64,000 bases of DNA from Astrothelium macrocarpum. Lineage: Eukaryota; Ascomycota; Dothideomycetes; Trypetheliales; Trypetheliaceae. The position numbers and the translations under genes were made by a program. Under the pieces are notes generated by a model. That model was not told where the DNA came from, made no database searches, and saw only the letters and a program-made list of their open reading frames with translations. Shown here one piece after another: positions 11,821 through 24,276 of the stretch. The stretch's first letter is position 1. Every line of letters starts with the position of its first letter. The DNA lies in the NCBI GenBank assembly GCA_021030915.1, contig JAGEMR010000026.1, positions 248,001 through 312,000 on the forward strand, given 5' to 3'.

Positions 11821-14183
11821 ATGGCGGACAATCCAGTCGGAGGAGAAATGGATCCTAGCTCAACATTACCACTGGATGTTGCTGCTGATGAAAGCGCCCA
11901 TATATCTGGCAGTGATCAGGTCCCTCTTGGAGCGGGTGAGTGACAGGCAATTGTGCGATTGCACCAAGGAAGTACTGACAGCAAAATCCTGTTCCAGATC
12001 AAGACACTTCGATGTTAGAAGAGAAGGAGGACTCTGCCGCTCCACCAATCAAGAAGTCACCACATGACACCTCGACATCAACTCCAGCCGTAATATCAGA
12101 TAATCCATTGGATGCGCCGGCAGAACCACCAGCTGAAGTTGACGCTGCCGATGGCTTGGCGGATGAGGATATGGGGGGAATGGACGACGATACAAAGAAA
12201 GAAGATGGGCCCGAAAAAGAAACCACCGAAGCCGTTGAGGGCCCAGCAGACGGTCAACCTCAACAAACAAAAGACAGTCTCCAGGCTTCGGCAAGATCGC
12301 ATTTGATTCAGCAGACACATCAGATAATTCTTCCAAGCTATAGTGCGTGGTTTGACATGAACACAATACATAATCTGGAGAGAAAAGCGTTACCAGAGTT
12401 CTTCAATGAGCGGAATCGAAGCAAGACGCCTGCCGTGTACAAGGATTATCGTGATTTTATGGTCAACACATATCGTTTGAACCCTGCAGAATACCTGACT
12501 GTCACTGCTTGCCGACGGAATCTTGCTGGCGATGTCTGCGCAATCATGCGAGTTCATGCCTTCTTGGAGCAATGGGGATTAATTAACTATCAAGTTAGTG
12601 ACAGTCTCTTACGTTATCTACGTTGTGGCTGACTCTATTAGATTGACCCCGACACGCGACCATCCACTACCGGTCCACCATTTACCGGTCACTTCAAAAT
12701 CATAGCAGATACCCCAAGAGGTCTTCAAGCACATCAACCAGCACCTCATTCATACGTCACTTCTGGCCGTCCTCTGTCTGCGACTGAACGCCTTGCAAAC
12801 GCACCTACTCCTTCAAAATCGGACCTAAATCTTGAAATCCGCCGGAATATTTACGAAGGTAATGGAAAAGAGGTGACGCCGTCGGAAAAAGAAAAGACAG
12901 CAAACGGGGAGGCTACTACAGAGGGTGAGACTGCCTCGAAAGATTTAACTGAAGCGTTGAGGCAGCCTGGCAAGCAATTCTTTTGCTACGCTTGTGGGGT
13001 TGACTGCACACGCGTTCGCTATCATTACTCGAAATCAATTGATGCGGGTCAAGGGAAGGCTTCAACAGTGGTCAAATATGACTTGTGTCCCGTGGATTTT
13101 CTTGAATGCCGATTTCCTGCCAACACCGTGGCAGCAGAATATACTCGCCTCGAGAATGATAGATATTCTACAGTGCCAGATAAAGACGCGCCATGGACTG
13201 ACGCAGAGACGTTAGCTCTCCTTGAGGCCCTAGATGCCGGACCAAACGACAATTGGGACAAGATTGCCGATGCTGTCGGCACTCGAACGACCGAAGAATG
13301 CATCCTCAAATTCCTTCAAATGGAAATCGAAGACCCCTATCTCGAAAACGAAACCACCAACGAATCTAGCGGCAGCCTTGCCTACCTCAGTAATGGCCGC
13401 GTCCCCATCGCCCAAGCCGACAACCCCGTCCTCTCCGTCCTCAGCTTCCTTGCCGGCCTCGCCGACCCCAGCACCACCGCCGCAGCCGCCGGCAAGAGCG
13501 CCGAAGAAATGCGTCGCAACATGCGGGAGCGCCTCGAACGCGGCGCCTTCCCCAACGCCACAGACTCTACCGCCGACAAGGGCAAAGAGAAGGAAGGCGG
13601 CGGCGCCAGCAGCGAGCCCGTCAAGACGGAGTCCTCCGTCGCCCCCGACGACGCCATGGACCTTGACACCACCAATCCCACCACCGCGCTCACCACCAGC
13701 ACCTCCAAAGACGCCGTCCAGCTCCATTCCGCCACCCCGCCCACCAACCCACTCGCAACGACCGCGCTCGCGCTCGGCGGCGCACGCGCCTCAGCGCTCG
13801 CCTCGCACCAAGAGCGACGCCTCACACGGCTGGTGTCGCAGTGCGCGAACCTCCAAACCGCCAAGCTGGAGCTGAAGCTGCAGCAGTTTGCGGAGATGGA
13901 GGCGATGCTGCAGGCGGAGCGGCGCGAGCTGGAGCGGCGGCGGCAGCAGCTGTTCCTCGACCGGCTCGCGTTCAAGGAGCGCGTGCGCCACGTCGAGGAC
14001 GGGTTCAAGCGCGCCGTCGCTGTCGGCGGCGACGAGGGCAATCGTCTGGTCGGCGAGGTCGTGCGCGGCGTGTGGGAGGGGGGCAGTGCGCGCGGAAAGA
14101 TGGGCATGAGTGCGGGTGGGGAGGCGAGGGATGTGGCGCCGTTGGGGGAGGGCGCGGTGGGGTATCAGAGTTTGAGGATTTGA
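11821..14183 (+). CDS. RSC8: SWIRM/SANT chromatin remodelling subunit (Swi3/Rsc8 family)
   Basis: Exons 11821-11935, 11998-12593 and 12642-14183 give 750 aa. After an acidic N-terminus, a SWIRM domain covers about residues 130-220 (HLIQQTHQIILPSYSAWFDM through AFLEQWGLINYQ, completed by the third exon). A ZZ-like zinc module follows (FFCYACGVDCTRVRYHYS ... YDLCPVDFLECRF), then a SANT domain (APWTDAETLALLEALDAGPN, IADAVGTRTTEECILKFLQM). The C-terminus holds a long Gln/Arg/Glu-rich coiled coil, the usual dimerisation region. This order is that of Swi3 and Rsc8/Moira core subunits of SWI/SNF and RSC remodellers, which act in the nucleus. Filamentous ascomycetes often have a single gene serving both complexes, so the RSC8 symbol is the nearer choice, not certain. 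The last 850 bp is much more GC-rich than its surroundings. Confidence 0.93.
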
Positions 14184-14930
14184 GGTGGATGGGGGAAGGG
14201 GTGTGGAGGGTGAGCTTGGGCGTTCTAGGAGATTGGGCGGGGAGTGGGTGAATGATTTGATGGGTTCGACTAATGGCGGTGTTGCACTGCGATGGCACCT
14301 TGTAGCCTCCAAGGCAAGAAAAAGGAATCAGCCTTTTCTTTCGATCATGTAGACTTTTACTTTGAGAATTTGCTAAAGAGCTCACAGAATCGCTTATTCT
14401 TCTTGCTGGTAGTCAGATGGCTTGCCTGAGGCAATGCAATTGCCCGAAGGCTTATGTAAAAGCTGCGATTATCTGACGTGCCTAAGCAGGCGCTAAACCC
14501 GTGTCGTGCCACTTTGACGTTCGATTACTCTAACTAGTGAGGATATCCAGCCGGATCTTCGCGGGGTGAGCTGACAAGTAGGCCTTACAGCTACCTGTTG
14601 TCTGGTTCCTTGATGAGCTCAAAGTTTAGCCGTTTTGTCTATGTGTACACGCGGCATATTATGCTGTAATTGAGCTCTCAGTTTTGAGCTCTTTGCTAAC
14701 AGTCTATGAGGAAAATCTACATCTAATTTAACTGTGGCTTGCAATAGAGGTATATGTTGACAAGGCGACACCGCACGATTTGCAGCATTATAGTGGGTTA
14801 TATTTCAACAGTATGGAGCAATTCCGAAAGCAAATACATGAATGTTCCCACCAAGAGCACACCGATAGGCAATGCGACGAAGAAATTCAGAGATCAGCTA
14901 TGCTGAGTCCACATCTTAGTCCAACCAACA
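14184..14930. other. Intergenic between two convergent 3' ends
   Basis: Nothing beyond the two 3' UTRs is visible. Open frames here are short and extend the GC-rich tail of the upstream gene on the wrong strand. Confidence 0.5.
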
Positions 14931-16537
14931 TCAAGCATCATCCTTGATCTTATGGGTGCCGTTTATAGCCAGAGCACTGGTTTTCACCATATCCCAATCA
15001 TGGAACGCGACTGCTTGATTGTACGAAGTCTCGATTTCCTTTTCTCCACGCATCCGCACTTCGTCATCATACGCAGTAATGGCAGCACTTAATGACTGCT
15101 TGCCGCTAATGCAGCTTGTTAACGCTTCTACATAGTGGGAAGCGTCTTCAAGCGCATTATTGAGGCCTTGTCCACGATCTAGAGCGAGTCAGCATTTCTT
15201 CAAATAAATGAACGCATCTCATAAGACAGATACGCACAAGGGGCCATCGGATGTGCAGAATCGCCAGCCAGAGTCACTCGTCCATCATGATTGTTCCATT
15301 TCTGAGGATGTGGCCAATGCGACAGCCGATCAGGATGGATGTAGGTATCGTCTGTCACCCATTCAGCCGCAGATCTAAATGGCTCACACATTTGTCCTCC
15401 GATCTCTTTGAATAGCGCAACACGCTCCTCATTCGTTGTTGCGGATAAACCCCCGGACTTGGAAAAGAAGAGTTGGAACAGACAACTTTCTGGCTTGTCT
15501 GGATCGCCAATGTCGGCAACGGTAATCAGGGCGAAGAATGGCTGGTCAGGGTGCGTGCCCAGCTTCGAGAGGCCAATGTCAGTACGTCCGATCAAAGTGG
15601 ATCTGAGAATCTTACAATAACCCAAGGATGCCAGAAGCTGCGGATGAAGCTTGCTTGCTCTGCAGTGTACCGTTGAGTAAAGTTCTGGCAATAATTAGCT
15701 TGCTTATAGTGCCCATTATTGTTACAAAGTATGAAAACCTACAAAATTCGTGAACGGCAAGTATTCGAGTATTATCTCTTCTAGTGGAAGCACGCTCATC
15801 CGTACTTTGCTCTGAACTGGGAACTGTTAGCGTGACACCAAAATCGTGCATACAAGCTGCGGCAAGGTTATTCAGATAAGAGTGGAGCAGATTTGCTACG
15901 ATGCAGCAAATACAACTCACCACTATCACAACCCACAAGAATGCTGCCTTCAACGGCTGTTCCATCACCGAAAAATGCTGTGACCCCATTGCCATAGTCG
16001 TTAAGGCCTACAAATCTCTTTCCATATTGTACATCAATCCCTCTGGAAAGCAGTAATCGTAGCTTTGTCCGGCTGACCCTTCTCGTACTTGGACCTGGGA
16101 ACCGTACCAACAGTTCTCCTGTCTTGATATTTACAATGGGAAGCGAATGTTCTTCTTCATAGGTCATCTTAGAAAAAGGGTCGTTTTGAGCCATTGGCAG
16201 ATCATCTTTGATGTTCTGCGGCCAATGATCAATATAATTGGCTCCCCAGTGAAATGCCATACTCCATTCTCTTTGCCAATGAGCATATTTATCTCGATCT
16301 TGACGTTCGAAGACTGTACATTTGACACCAAGCTAATGAAATATTCTTAATCAGAAGGAGATTCAAAGAGCCTTTGTCGAGCGCATACCTGCTTCAATCC
16401 CTGGGCAATGGACAGGCCAGTTGTTCCTGGTTTTTTAGCGAAGAAAGATTAGTCGCCTCTATCATGTATTTTAGCTCACCAGCACCAATGACGAGAACAT
16501 GATAATCTTCCTTCTTCCGGTTAGACTTCGCTTCCAT
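14931..16537 (-). CDS. FAD-dependent monooxygenase (PHBH/salicylate hydroxylase-like)
   Basis: Seven exons were resolved: 16537-16480, 16426-16389, 16332-15921, 15816-15743, 15684-15616, 15541-15238 and 15178-14931, giving 400 aa in frame with introns of 53-104 bp. Motifs: the dinucleotide-binding GxGxxG (VLVIGAGTTGLSIAQGL) near residue 15, split by an intron; the GCDS segment in mid-protein; and the FAD ribityl motif GDSAHPMAPYRGQGLNNALE near residue 310. These define class A flavoprotein hydroxylases (PF01494), which use NAD(P)H and O2 to hydroxylate or epoxidise aromatic and terpenoid substrates. An in-frame upstream ATG (16669) would add a non-conserved leader; the chosen start puts the FAD motif at the usual distance. 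The substrate is unknown. It may be part of a secondary-metabolite set with the P450 about 6 kb away, but that link is weak. Confidence 0.9.
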
Positions 16538-18023
16538 TTTCCTCACTTTTGAAGATGAACGATTAGATGACAAAGCCCTTGCGTAGAAATTGTAAAGTTT
16601 GTTGGGGCTAGTGAGCGGCAGACCTTGTTGCTTAAGAGCATATTTTACATGCCTCAGTTCGATGTACATTCATCATGCTTGCTTTTCCAGGATCTGTCCA
16701 TGATCGCTCAATAAGCGGGTTCATCATGTTGATGTCCGCCCCCATGACTCGAATGAGGCTCAGCACCGGTGCCAGGAAGGACTTGTTTTACGACTGGTAT
16801 TATCACCGCCGCCATGGACGTTAGATCTTACTAGAATCACAATTTTGGATCATTTAATCCGTCTTCACAAGACCAGCTCATCTCGGATAACTTATCAAAC
16901 TTCTGCGGCCTTTACCATAAAATCTAATCTTCCCCGAAGGTCAGTGCTTTAGTGACTCCACTAGCCTTTGACTGAGAGCGTCAAAGCTCTGCCTAAAAGA
17001 GCTCGGCATTGTGGCTTGATCTTTGGGTTCTCAGTCTTTACGTGGGTTGGTTGCACAGTAAAACACTTATGCCCTGCGTCCAATAGATAACGACAGTTGA
17101 TGGTGATTTTCCTAGTTCGACAGTTTGAATGCAAGAGAAGACGTTGACGAATTAAGCCATATTATCTAATGGGATTATATCTGCCGGAGCAGGGATGTTC
17201 TGCTGACATGATCGGAGACAGGATTAAACCGGTGAAGAGGAACGCGTTAATGACGTGAGTGGGACGTTCCAACCCTTTAAATTTGCCGTTTTAGCGTCTC
17301 GAATACAATCTCACACCGAGTAATAAGATAATAGGGAGCCAAAACCAGCGGATAATTAGCTACAGCTGCAGAAGCCTACCTGGGATTTCCATCACATCAC
17401 TAACGGTTGCCGAGGTAGAGATGTTGGCCAATACCGTCAATAAAATCAGAAAGATCAATGCATTCCACGCGTACTGAGCTTACCAATGTTACCATCCATG
17501 AGACCACCAGCACACCCACTATCAGTAGACTTTCAATCAAGCTAGAAGGTAGTAGAGAATGACGGGACGAGCATGTGGCTTGACCTAGAAGCGATTCATC
17601 TCAGATTTACTACCAGTGATCGGCTTAAAGACTGTGTTCCGAAAAAGTGACCAAAACAAAGGCCAGCATACTTCTGGGGTTATTAGGATTGCCAGAGTGC
17701 TGAGATAGGGAAATGAGGTGATTGCCGGGGATCAAGGACTCCCACGGCACTGGGATCTATTTGGGATTCGTCTACTTTCAGTTCACAGTCAGATGTGAAA
17801 AACTTCCGGTGAAAATGCATTTCTATTTTGAACAGTCCCTAATGATGACGAGAGTTATCGGCTGTCTACCTTTCCGAACTTTTCAGCAAATGCAATTGTG
17901 AAATGTAGGTTATGTACCCCGTGGGCTCGATTACGCTGCAGTCATCTTCTGTCCCCCACATCGTCCTACTGCAGTATTCCCGATGCATCCTGGCGAGTGG
18001 CGCGTCCGCGTATAAATGTGGTT
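16538..18023. other. Intergenic, no gene seen
   Basis: About 1.5 kb of ordinary composition. Only scattered short open frames; one on the minus strand at 17866-18048 is the 3' flank of the next gene and has no coding-like features. Confidence 0.5.
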
Positions 18024-19007
18024 TCATCGAGAATTTGTGAGGTTGCACACCTGAGAACTTACGCGTGCTCCATCTAGATTAATCGCGTTCATGGCTGGGA
18101 TGCTGAGATTGGAACAGAGGAAGCGGAAGTATCCTGCAGCATCACTGATATGGAGGAGAATCATAAGAAAGATGTTTGTAGAAAAGTAGACGATCTCCCT
18201 TTTTCCCTGTGCTGGCGAAGGTGGATGCTTGGCATTGTTGCAATACACTTCTTGAATCTCAGGGACAATAAGACCCTGCTGAGAAAGGTTGCTGCCGAAT
18301 TTGTTGAGGTTTCGGCAATAATAGTTCAGGGTGCTGGTAGAGTTGCTCATCCCGATAGCTTCCCACCCGTAGAGATATGACGCGTCTTCAAAGATCTGAA
18401 TTCCAGTCTCGGGGGATCCTCCGGCAGGGTCTGCTGCTGGCACAGGAAGGCCGGCAGCCTCACAAATGGCCGTCTGTACACGTGTAGCGTTCAATGTTGC
18501 ACTCGAGAGCAGCTCGGAACTCATATTGTTGCACATGGTGCTAAAAAAGCGGCCGTCCTGACGCGCCACACTAAGGATCTGTGTAACAAAAACTTCAGTA
18601 CTGTAGAACGTTACTTGGAGTTGAGTAGTAGCCGGGTCCGGAGGACCACCCTCGTTCGAGTCAATAACCTAGAGCCATCAGCAAGTGTTCGGTGGGAGAA
18701 TGTTGAGTGCCTTTGCTAAAATACTTACGTCTTTGATAAGTGCAGTGTTGAGACCTTCGGCAGCCCAAGTGCGTGAGATATTCGGAAAGTTTTGACATAG
18801 GGAATGCAAGAAAGTCTGGTTGGGCGCGCCACCGACGAGTTGCCACGCGAAGAGGAGACTTGAGTTACCGATTACCTGGGTGAGACGTTTGGAAGGAACA
18901 GATGCTAGTTGAATACCGGCGGGTACGTTGGTGGGAGTGACCGCGCCAACGACAGACCCCACGAAAGCGGCGAGAGTAGCCAGGATGGAAACAAAAAGGG
19001 TCTTCAT
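18024..19007 (-). CDS. Secreted, N-glycosylated fungal protein of unknown function
   Basis: Two exons (19007-18729 and 18668-18024, 60-bp intron, GTAAGT...CTAG) give 307 aa. The ATG at 19007 opens a classic signal peptide (MKTLFVSILATLAAFVGSVV, cleavage expected after GAV). The mature part has many N-x-S/T sequons and cysteine pairs spread over three similar segments: FLHSLCQNFPNIS, FFSTMCNNMSSELLSSATLN and FRFLCSNLSIPAMNAINLDG; the last two are each followed by V.....C. This pattern suggests an internally repeated helical domain. A splice near 18062 (GTAAGT) could replace the C-terminus, but the unspliced end keeps the repeated cysteine, so it is preferred. Likely extracellular or cell-wall located; no enzyme motif is seen. 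Confidence 0.75.
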
Positions 19008-21523
19008 GATGTAGATTTTGAGAGCGAACTTGACTCTGTTTGTGAAGCGAGCGTTTGAATATGAGGTGTGGAAAGATTGGATGTGATTGTGAAAGTGGGA
19101 AGGTGAGGGCACAAGAAAAGTCTTGCCTCAAAATTGTTGCCTAAATCAACAAATTGCATTTGATGTCCATGTCAACAGCAATATCCTACTTAGGAAGTGA
19201 CGGAAATTCACTCGTGCTCACAAGCACTCCCAAAACGGAAGGACATCCCAAAGAACCTCTCTGTTCGTAACACAACAACATCAAAATAGAACACAAAGAG
19301 CGCACAAATAAGATCAATCAGGCTTGATGTTCGTCTCATTGTGATCGACCCTATGAGGGTCGTTTGGTTCAGCATGTTTTGTCATAAGACCGTCGCACTC
19401 AATTTCCACGTTCTTCACTACGTTAATCAAGCTTTCGATCACTGGCATCTTGCGGAGCAGCTTCTCTACTTTCTGATCAGAATCCAGGTTGAGCTGAGCA
19501 TTCGTTCAGCGAAAAATGTCTCAAATGCAGTCGGAAGAGGAATCTTCTTGAAGTGGAGTCGGTACTCCACAGTCCAGAGAAGTTTTAGCCTTCCTTGCTC
19601 CGCTAGACCTTTTTTGGGCTTGGCTCAGAAAGCTAAAACCCAGACCTACCCACATCGCCTTGCAATTCTTCCGCTCCACGAGCTCTACCTTTATGAGCGT
19701 CGAAAGCATTCGGGCTTGACGGACTGGGAATGCTTGGTTGTAGAGCATCCTTCCAGCTACTATCATGATAAGTACCAACCATCTCCTATACGTCTCAAGC
19801 TCCTATCCTCTATGTGCTTCAAGCTCTTGTCTCGCACATGGTTCAAGTTCATGTCTTACAGCATTGTCGCATGGCTGCACTTTGGCTTTAACGTTCTCAG
19901 ATTGCTATATACAACGACTTTCCGCTAGTGGCTGTCTGGTGTTCTCTAGTCAAGCCAAGATCGGCTTCGGTCTCTCTCCTGCACTGGTGATGACGCGCTT
20001 CGTTCGCTCTAAGGAAAAAAAAATTGTTGCTGCAATTGCTATCATGGTCAGGACAATGGGAGAAGTTCCGGCTTACACATCGATGGTATAATTCTGACGG
20101 ATTGCGGCGACGTCACTCTGCCTTGCAGCTTTGCTCTCTTCTGCTTTCCCGGAACAGAGACTGAGCTGTCGTCCATTTTTACTCTGGTTTGATGATCTAT
20201 GAACACTTGTATATGCATATGTTGAACTTAAACTAGTGCCGTCAAGGCTGTTTATTAATACACTGGGTATGAAACTGAGGATTTGACTGGAGTTCCCGCA
20301 ACACGGTGCTACTGAATTGGATTTTATGCAGCCCTAGCTCAAATCGGTACCACCGCAACTCTGCATAGGACTGACAGTATTATTTGAAATTGGTATTGAT
20401 GTCAATTTGGTATTGAACAAAATGACCATAACATGTCGGGTGTAGCAAGATGGTATGGGCACCACTTCGCGCTGATCGTCCAAGTACACGTTCGGATGGG
20501 CCGGGTTTCTGAGCGTCGGATCCGTAGAGCTGTTTCAATATCCCACTTAGTCCATTTGTGTATAGCAAGCTCCACCATTTAGACATATTTCTTACATTCC
20601 GCAGCAGTGTGCACTCATATTGGTTTTGCATGTATGGCCACGCCCGTCAAAACAGACACCATTAGAGAAATATCATACTCTACTTGTCCCAATAATCGAC
20701 ATGTAAAGCAGGAGAAACGAAATCACAAAACGGAGAATAGGCATGTCAGCATAAAGATTAGCTATTATTGAAGGTGACTTATCAAACATGCAAAGTCCGA
20801 CTGATTATATTCGCCCTGTGACCCAATCAGCAAAGGAATTTAAGTACAGGCGAATTCCTAGGGCCAATGGTCAAGCACTTCTCGAGTGGTTTCACGCTTC
20901 GCCTTCAATATTCTTTCTATCAGGCTTTCTCAACTATTTCTCGAATCCATCCGACATATCATTAACACTCCCAAACAATGCGTCTCTTCGTTTATGTAAA
21001 GACTTGGCAATATTCATTCTCAATTCAATCGCGGATCTTGGGGGAACTTGTACCGTCCAAATTTGGTCCATGATATGAAAGCGATCAAATTATAGCACTG
21101 GCCAGGGATCCTATTAGGACCGAATCGTATCGATTTCACTATAACTTAAGGCTTAGGCTTTCCGAGACAAAGCAGCAACGCATGTCTGTCCTTCCACTTA
21201 CCGAGCTCACAGTGAAATAAAAAGATAAAATTGGAAGCTTCTAGTCACCTACTCTGCAAGTACCATGCCCGATAATATCCTGCTCAAGCACATCCAGGTA
21301 GCTCGACGAGTTCTGTCAGCTACGAATATTAGCGAGAGGAGAACAAGGTGACTTATAAGTGTTCTATATAGTGCACAACGCTAGTTTAAACTCAAGCAAT
21401 ATGTCGAACTATGTGGTTGAGGGAAATTCCCTGACGAGTAAGCCTTGACATCGAGGAGTAAATACGCTGTACTGATTTGTTCCGCTCAGGACGTCGAACC
21501 TGATCGATCTTTTGCAAGAATGC
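19008..21523. other. Intergenic, no confident gene
   Basis: 2.5 kb without a supported gene. The longest frame (19341-19928, +) has no ATG at its start, no domain, and is rich in residues expected of random low-complexity DNA. Around 19775-19860 there are imperfect copies of a TTCAAGCTC-like string. The right part contains the 3' end of the DUF924 gene. Confidence 0.45.
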
Positions 21524-22327
21524 CTACCCAGTCCCAAATCTTTCGCCACCCTTCTCCAACCACTCTTGTTCTGCATCCGTATTCTGTCTTCCTAACCACT
21601 GGTTCCTCCACGGAAATCGTCCGAACTTTCGCAATGGCGCCAAATGTCTTTGTTCAAAGTCTAAGGCCTTTTCCAAGAATCTTACTCCCATTTCATCTCC
21701 TGTTTGCTTCGCTTTCTCTAGCATTACCCTTAATCTTGTGCAGAATGACTCATGGTCAGTGATGGACTCGCTATGCTCGAGCGGCATGTAAAACCATAAT
21801 CGCCAGACAGGGGCGGATTCTAAGTACTTTGATTGGTCTAAGCCAAGCGATGAAATCTTTACTGCGACTGCACGCGACAATCGATCATAATGCGTGTAGA
21901 CAATGGCTTGATCAGGGCCCCGGAAAAGATTACGGGGAAACTGGTCCAACAAAATTGAAAGAGCGAGTGCCGCAAGCACGTTGGTAGGAATATCTGTTGG
22001 AGCAACGACAGTCTCCTCCGAAGATCGGCAAATTTGAGGAGTAAAAGGTTCAGCAATTTTGCTGTACATTTTTTGATCCTCTTCAATGCTCGAAAATGGA
22101 GGGAGAACCAATTCATCCGGTCCTATCGAGGAAATGGCGCTACCAGCAAGAGCGCGAATTTCCTGATCCACATTCGCGGAAGGGGCAAACCAACGTAAAA
22201 CATCGGCTTGCGTAAATTGGGAACTGGGTTCTGGGTATGTTGGGAGCCAAAAGCGAAGTACGGAGGTGTAGAAGTCTTGATTGAAAAGCAAAGGGTTTAG
22301 AGTGAATGTTGTCGTTGAGTTTGACAT
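21524..22327 (-). CDS. DUF924 (TPR-like) family protein
   Basis: Single-exon 267-aa protein beginning MSNSTTTF. It carries the hallmarks of PF06041: VLRFWLP at the start, the strongly conserved LLDQFPRNLFRG near residue 130, LWFYMPLEHSE near residue 180, and the C-terminal FGRFPWRNQWLGR. Members fold as TPR-like helical repeats and occur in bacteria and fungi; the biochemical role is not established. It lies tail-to-head with the P450 gene, 325 bp apart, on the same strand, so the two could be neighbours in a unit, but nothing further links them. Confidence 0.92.
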   Translation of the reverse strand: MSNSTTTFTLNPLLFNQDFYTSVLRFWLPTYPEPSSQFTQADVLRWFAPSANVDQEIRALAGSAISSIGPDELVLPPFSSIEEDQKMYSKIAEPFTPQICRSSEETVVAPTDIPTNVLAALALSILLDQFPRNLFRGPDQAIVYTHYDRLSRAVAVKISSLGLDQSKYLESAPVWRLWFYMPLEHSESITDHESFCTRLRVMLEKAKQTGDEMGVRFLEKALDFEQRHLAPLRKFGRFPWRNQWLGRQNTDAEQEWLEKGGERFGTG

Positions 22328-22652
22328 GCTCCCGATTATATTTATCTATTAGATGAGTAAAGAAGATTAGTGATAATCCAGTCTTGACTTGACGTTACTT
22401 TAAGAGAATTAGGTGCCTTAGGTAAGGTAGGTAGGCAGGTAGACCTGACTAGGCAGAGCCCCACTTACCAAGAAGAGCGCTAGATAATTCCAATTTACGC
22501 GATATTCACACATTGAGAATCCTAATTGCCAGAGAGAATTGATGTATAGATTTGAAAACGAGTCTTCAAGATTCAGCGAGTTCCTTAAAGATAATTGAGA
22601 AATTGACACGTTTTAATTATACGTCACTATTCCTAAATTTTATGCATCTATG
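22328..22652. other. Intergenic between DUF924 and P450 genes
   Basis: 325 bp that must contain the DUF924 promoter and the P450 3' UTR. A short run of GTAGG/CTTAG repeats lies near 22415-22435. No gene. Confidence 0.45.
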
Positions 22653-24276
22653 CTATCCTTTTCTCCTAATGGCAGCTGGCGTGACCTTTACCTTAACACC
22701 GTACTTGCTTTGGAACCCTATACGTCGAGCCTCAGTCCAACTATGAGGATCCAGGCTCTCAATTTGTTCAAACGCCTGTGCAAAACGTGCAAGTACGTAG
22801 GCTTCTTGAGTGAGCACCATCTGCTGTGCAGGGCAGGTACGCGGGCCGCCGAGGAAGGGAACAAAAGTCCAGACAGGCTTCAAATCTTGCCATCTTTCAG
22901 GCCTGAATTCGGCTACGTCTTCTCCCCAAATATCCCTATCTTGGTGTAGTCCCCACATGCTGGCCATGACCGTATCACCCTTGCGAATGTAAATCGGGGA
23001 ACTGCCATTGCGTCCGCCTCCTGTTGGCAATGTCGTATCATGAAGAGCCATACGGTAAGATTGGGCGGTAGTCGGATGTGTGCGAAGGCCTATGCATCGT
23101 GGTTAGTTGTGTTGTTGCTGCCAAACGGATGAATTGCTCCTGTTACCCTCATTCAAGATCCACTGTAAATACTTCATTGATTTTAGGAGCTCAAATGTTA
23201 TCTCTGTACCCTGGTATTGCAGAACCTCTTCACGTAGCTTTGAATACACCTCAGGTCTCCTGGCGAGGACGTGGAAAACGTTGCTGAGCGCATGCGCTGT
23301 TGAATCACGACCGGGCATAAACACAGACAATATCTGTGACCTCAGATCCAGTCTATCCTGTGTCTGCTTCGCCATTTCATCAACAAGAACGTATCTTTTG
23401 GGTTCTTGATCCTTCCCATCAGGACTCGCTTTAGATTTTTGAGAGTGCTTGATAGCCGTATCAATATATATATCTACCTGCTTGTGAACAACTTCGATTG
23501 AGTCAAGCCACTTCCGATCGCGATGCAGGAATCTGAGCGGCCCGAGTCGCACACGTGTTCCAAGTGCGTACAGACAATAATCGAAGGCCTTTATAAAAGT
23601 CATGCGGTCCTGACGCTGGTCAGGAAGCAGTGAATCCATCGACTCTCCAAACAGAAACTCTGTCGAGGCATCGAGGATCTAGCCAGAGCTATCAGCGAGA
23701 GTCGCATTCTTGGTAAGTGATCATACTCACCAAGCATGAAAAGAGAGGTTGGAGATCAACCATTGAGCCATCCACTGGAAGTTGTTTGAACAGCCGGTCC
23801 ACATGCTTTCCAAGAAAATCGAGGTTCGCAACCTCTGTGCGAGCAAAGGTTGGCCGAATCAAGGCACGGGAGTGTCTCCAGAAATCGCCATCCGTAGTAT
23901 TGATACCGTGATCGAAAAAGGGAACAGCAATACCTTCGCGTAAAGGCTGCAAGCCCCAGTTTTTGAAATCTGTCGCCCAGACGCTTTGAATGTTCTGTGT
24001 CTCCATCGTGTGAATCATGCGCTGCCCCAGATTGTTTATTTCATAGGTCTTGCCATACCTGGCGAAAAGCGCTTTAGACGTCTCGAGCCATCGACTTTTC
24101 TGTGCAGCCTTCTTTTGGTCTCGCCAATAATCGAGTCCTAGAAAAGGGTCCTTGTGAGGATATTTTGGAGGCTCCTGACACCCATGTGCTTTTCTAGCAC
24201 GCACATATAGAAGATACCGGGTGAATTTGATACCAACGACTAAGCTGACAGCGAACAAAAAGCTTATGGTCCACAT
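22653..24276 (-). CDS. Cytochrome P450, CYP52-like (alkane/fatty-acid hydroxylase type)
   Basis: Exons 24276-23731, 23678-23147 and 23089-22653 give 504 aa in frame. An N-terminal hydrophobic anchor (about residues 2-20) precedes a proline-containing hinge and FLGLDYW, which is typical of the CYP52/CYP63 clan. The I-helix oxygen motif is MPGRDSTAH near residue 305, with Pro where Ala is usual. The ExxR-type helix lies in LREEV.../LNEGLR, and the heme loop is FVPFLGGPRTCPAQQ with the ligand Cys near residue 445. An ER-membrane monooxygenase using cytochrome P450 reductase is expected. The family includes alkane and fatty-acid omega-hydroxylases but also pathway-specific enzymes. It lies about 3.8 kb from the repeat-peptide precursor and is the nearest oxidative enzyme besides UstYa, so a tailoring role is possible but unproven. 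Confidence 0.95.

Noticed and set aside
13234..14385. Long open frames in several other frames and on the minus strand
   Set aside because: They arise from the GC-rich tail of the SWIRM-subunit gene; composition is Pro/Arg/Ser-biased with no domain.
15600..15690. Apparent frameshift in the FAD monooxygenase
   Set aside because: A normal 74-bp intron (15542-15615) with GTAAGA donor and TACTGAC branch site restores the frame.
15685..15920. Reading of a CMHDFG... exon in the monooxygenase
   Set aside because: Using the acceptor at 15817-15819 instead gives the conserved GCDS...SKVR and NF/NFTQRYT junction in phase.
14931..16537. FAD monooxygenase as member of the peptide cluster
   Set aside because: It lies over 11 kb from the precursor with unrelated genes between; membership cannot be supported from position alone.
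17866..18048. Possible terminal exon of the secreted protein
   Set aside because: Splicing into it would drop the conserved final cysteine segment and shift frame.
19341..19928. 195-aa plus-strand frame
   Set aside because: Begins with GTG rather than ATG, has no domain and no coding-like composition.
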